From Nageia nagi (Eukaryota; Pinophyta): DNA of 64,000 nt. Under the pieces are notes generated by a model, which was not told the DNA's origin, made no database searches, and saw only the letters and a program-made list of their open reading frames with translations. A program made the position numbers and the translations under genes. Positions 61,556-64,000 of this stretch are shown one piece after another; within the stretch, counting starts at the first letter, position 1; the number at the start of each line of letters is the position of its first letter. The stretch covers positions 125,860,001 through 125,924,000 of the forward strand of contig JBITNC010000001.1 in NCBI GenBank assembly GCA_050084985.1, read 5' to 3'.

Positions 61556-61945
61556 TCAAATTTGTATTCCATCAATTCTTGCAACGCCACTCTTATGTTG
61601 GGCATCTTCCATTATTACCATCATCGTCATCAAGCAATGGAGCTAGCTCAGACCTGACTGTATCCAGATTTGACAATTCGAATTTGATACAGTAGCCGAA
61701 TTACCGGCACATGAATGCTGACAGTTTTATTACAAGTCTGCATGAAACACACCGATGCGCTCTCTCCATTCAGATATTTGAGCTCTTTACACTGCGATAT
61801 GCGCAAAACATTGTCAGCGACATTTCCCAATCACACCTTCAAAGTGAGAGACGGGATATTCAATGAGTATCTTATCTATCCAGCATATGCTCTTCGAGAC
61901 CGACTTCCCAATGGAGTACTACAATGGAGGGGTCGAAATTGACTC
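61556..61945. other. CpG-containing open region, possible exon
   Basis: Two overlapping frames exist: plus 61715-61942 (75 codons, with TFKVRDGIFNEYLIYPAYAL) and minus 61648-61830 (60 codons). An additional plus-strand frame from about 61560 to 61690 reads HSYVGHLPLLPSSSSSNGAS. The region has clearly higher GC and CpG than its surroundings, which suggests it was recently coding or regulatory. The strand and function could not be decided. Confidence 0.3.
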
Positions 61946-62862
61946 GAAAGGAAGGAGAGAAAAGGCAAGTCTAAGGACAGTCGTTGTTTTTCTCAAATAT
62001 TTTCTGTGGACAATATTCCAATTTCATGTATCGCTAAAACTTTTACTATATACTAAAATTATCATCTTCTCCAAAGCCATCAAAAGAAATTTGTATATTA
62101 TATCTTAAAATCATAAAATTATAAAAGCTTTTCTAGATCTTAAAAAAATCATAGATTCTTTCAATTAATTTTTGATGGAATTTTTAACTGCTTTGATGCT
62201 ATGAAGAATTATTTAAGTATTTCATAAGAATCAAATATCATGATATTTTCACACATATCAATAATTGGGTTGTTAAGCACATCAAGTTATATAATCAATA
62301 ATTTGGTTGTTAAGCACCAACATCATGTCTACAATGAAATAGTAGTGTACTTTAAGTACGCACATCAAATTATATAATCCATGTTAAATATCTTAGATCA
62401 TTAATTATATAACAAGATGTTTAATCTTAAATATGGATCTCCCCTATCTATGTACACATTTAAATTTTACTTAAGAGTGAAGGATATAGGGTAAAAGTAT
62501 TAAGAAATACTAATATGTTAAATATAATTAAGGCTTACACATAATTACACTAAATTTAGCTTAGCTTCCAACAAAATCCTTTTTTTACAAGAAATTAGAA
62601 CACATTTTACAAGATGTTTTTTTGGCTTCTCACTCTAGATTTAACTTTATGGAATTTACTCAGACACTTCAATCCAAAATGAATCTCTAAGTATAGATTT
62701 AATTAATATTTGTAAATACAATTGAATAATATCTTAAATTGATAATTAAAATTTGTAAAAAGGAAACATAAAAAATTTCTTTTATTTCATTGTATTTCCT
62801 CTTGAACATATTAAAATTATTTATTCTTTTACCAACAAACGAAATTACTACCATTACAAATT
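61946..62862. other. AT-rich stretch without recognised gene
   Basis: No supported frame. A short near-repeat of the words ATAATTTGGTTGTTAAGCAC occurs at about 62260 and 62300. Confidence 0.4.
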
Positions 62863-63193
62863 TTAATGGATTTCTTTCACAAATTCAATAGCTTTTACAT
62901 AATAAGAATTCAGAACGAAACATGGCTCTCTATCCTTTGATGGATACCAATATCTCAGGATGGCATTGCTACCACCCTCTACTTGCACACTCAAGTTCTG
63001 AAAATAAATAATAATAACATGGTCACGACACGTGGAACAGTCGATCCACTCAAACTGCCATACAATATTAAAATTTTAGGGTTACTGTACAATCTTTTAC
63101 ATGATTTATCACGGTCAGGGAAGCAAATGCCAGGCAAGTTTTTACCTTCCCCCAGTCAATCTCCAAAAAGTTTCGAGAGGCATCAAAAGAAGG
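62863..63193 (-). CDS. Candidate last two exons of an unrecognised plant gene
   Basis: The final exon (62997 down to 62863) follows a classic acceptor, TATTTATTTTCAG. It stays open for 44 codons (NLSVQVEGGSNAILRYWY, later CFVLNSYYVKAIEFVKEIH) to a TAA. Upstream, the frame at 63193-63146 reads PSFDASRNFLEIDWGK and ends at AAG followed by GTAAAA. Both joins are in phase 0, and the intron would be 148 bp, a normal plant size. Further upstream the same frame continues (KIVDATRMALTDRVKESWS, 63253-63197) but has a TAG at 63194-63196, which may be part of an acceptor or a mutation. The protein family was not recognised. Confidence 0.35.
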
Positions 63194-63243
63194 CTATGAC
63201 CAACTTTCCTTAACGCGATCCGTAAGCGCCATCCGTGTAGCAT

Positions 63244-63513
63244 CTACAATCTTCTGAACATCATATTATTTGGTGCAGTTTCTGTTTGAGACTCAATCTC
63301 AAGTAATACATTACCGATTACTTGTTCGAATGAGACTTCGAACATGGTTGAAACGATCGACATTGCAGGGAATTCTGAGAGGACCATCTTGCTCGAAGCC
63401 GTACGCCTCCTCCGCCGCCTATATATGAAGCGATCGCCATCTATAGTTGGTTTAACAACTATAGATGCAGACTTAATAGACCCAATTGTATGAGAAGTAA
63501 AACTGAAACCCAT
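63244..63513 (-). CDS. Minus-strand 89-codon ORF, possible first exon
   Basis: Open from ATG at 63513 to TAG at 63244. It includes an arginine run and an internal ATG at about 63386 followed by VLSEFPAMSIVSTMFEVSF. Just upstream of that internal ATG the minus strand has CATATATAGGCGGCGG (about 63409-63424), which could be a TATA box. If so, the real start would be the internal ATG. CpG is frequent. No family was recognised. Confidence 0.3.
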   Translation of the reverse strand: MGFSFTSHTIGSIKSASIVVKPTIDGDRFIYRRRRRRTASSKMVLSEFPAMSIVSTMFEVSFEQVIGNVLLEIESQTETAPNNMMFRRL

Positions 63514-63519
63514 TCCTAC

Positions 63520-63713
63520 CTTTCTGAAGTTGTGTAGTCATTTTTGTCAAACGTTGAACGCTTCATCTGGACAATCTGCGATTTAAACATGTGGATTATT
63601 AATCACCTGTATATCCTTTCTTAAAATAAATATATAGCTTGTAATAAATGTGGAAGTTCCTATTTCATCGCAACCCATGAGGGAAATATCAATCTGAATT
63701 GAATACAATTCAT
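63520..63713 (-). other. Two exon-like frames with consensus splice signals
   Basis: 63713-63607 follows TTTCTCAACAG and ends CAG before GTGATT; it reads ELYSIQIDISLMGCDEIGTS and later SYIFILRKDIQ. 63575-63520 follows AAATCGCAG and ends AAAG before GTAGGAA; it reads IVQMKRSTFDKNDYTTSE. They would join in phase 0. However, the intron between them would be only 31 bp, shorter than known plant introns, so either one call is wrong or the gene is damaged. Confidence 0.22.
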
Positions 63714-63942
63714 CTGTTGAGAAATGTGGATTACCATGTCATCAGTTTGGTTTCCATAGGCCAACATGACATTTTAGTGCTAAGAATTAAAGCAGAAGGA
63801 TATGAAGAGTGTTTACCTTTGTGCTCTTAGTATGTCTATCAAAATATTTGACAATCATTTATAAAACTGCCGAGGACATTGGTAGGGAAATTGTGACAAA
63901 CGAGTAGTAGAAAATAAGGAATTGAAATTAGTTGACAACAAC

Positions 63943-64000
63943 CTTCTTTTGTATCTTTGCGTATTCTACTGAATCCCCAGCTGATTTCAATATCTCCACC
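63943..64000 (-). other. Exon-like frame running off the window edge
   Basis: The minus strand from 63999 reads VEILKSAGDSVEYAKIQKK without stop to AAG followed by GTTGTT, then meets a stop four codons later. It may be the end of an exon of the same or another gene that starts beyond the window. Confidence 0.22.

Noticed and set aside
61715-61942. A cytochrome P450 fragment suggested by the YPAYALRDRLPNG-like text
   Set aside because: The heme-binding and helix-K motifs are absent and the overlapping minus-strand frame is equally open. The resemblance is too weak to name.
63520-63713. Confident two-exon gene model
   Set aside because: Although splice signals and phase agree, the required 31-bp intron is too short for a plant, so only low confidence is given.

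Overview
This is a stretch of nuclear DNA from a land plant. It is very AT-rich, almost free of CpG over most of its length, and filled with old, mutated plant transposable elements. Telomere-like tracts of the plant type (TTTAGGG), long nested LTR retrotransposons, and decay dominated by C-to-T/G-to-A changes would suit a large, heavily methylated genome such as a gymnosperm. That taxon is an inference; no single feature here proves it.

Layout. 1-5061: 3' part of a Ty3/gypsy element of the Tat lineage (two RNase H domains), with its 3' LTR. 5100-7440: minus-strand L1-type LINE remnant. 7655-9560: plus-strand Ty1/copia remnant. 9650-12850: mostly unassigned. 12860-15600: minus-strand CACTA (TNP2-type) transposase relic. 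16858-21374: two tandem copies of a composite block, each about 1 kb of ordinary sequence followed by a degenerate TTTAGGG-like array. The second array is interrupted by retrotransposon A (21375-35955, target duplication TTTAG). A is in turn interrupted by retrotransposon B (24495-32911, target duplication ATGTG), and the array resumes at 35956-38195. 38459-58968: element C, a chromovirus with unusually long LTRs (4.7 and 5.0 kb, target duplication ATAAT). A second, oppositely oriented chromovirus D (47592-53720, target duplication AAGTR) splits C between its integrase and its chromodomain. 59400-59816: short tandem repeats. 59817-59976: near-perfect 68-bp-arm hairpin. From about 60.2 kb to the end the sequence is less decayed and has normal CpG. 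It holds several exon-like minus-strand frames of unknown function.

History. The telomere-like block was duplicated, A landed in one array, B landed in A, C landed just beyond the array, and D landed in C. B and element 1 are one autonomous-type family; A is a gag-only relative with similar LTRs, so A may have depended on such relatives for mobility. Every retroelement coding region here is broken. The only candidates for host genes are in the last 4 kb, and none was recognised as a known family.
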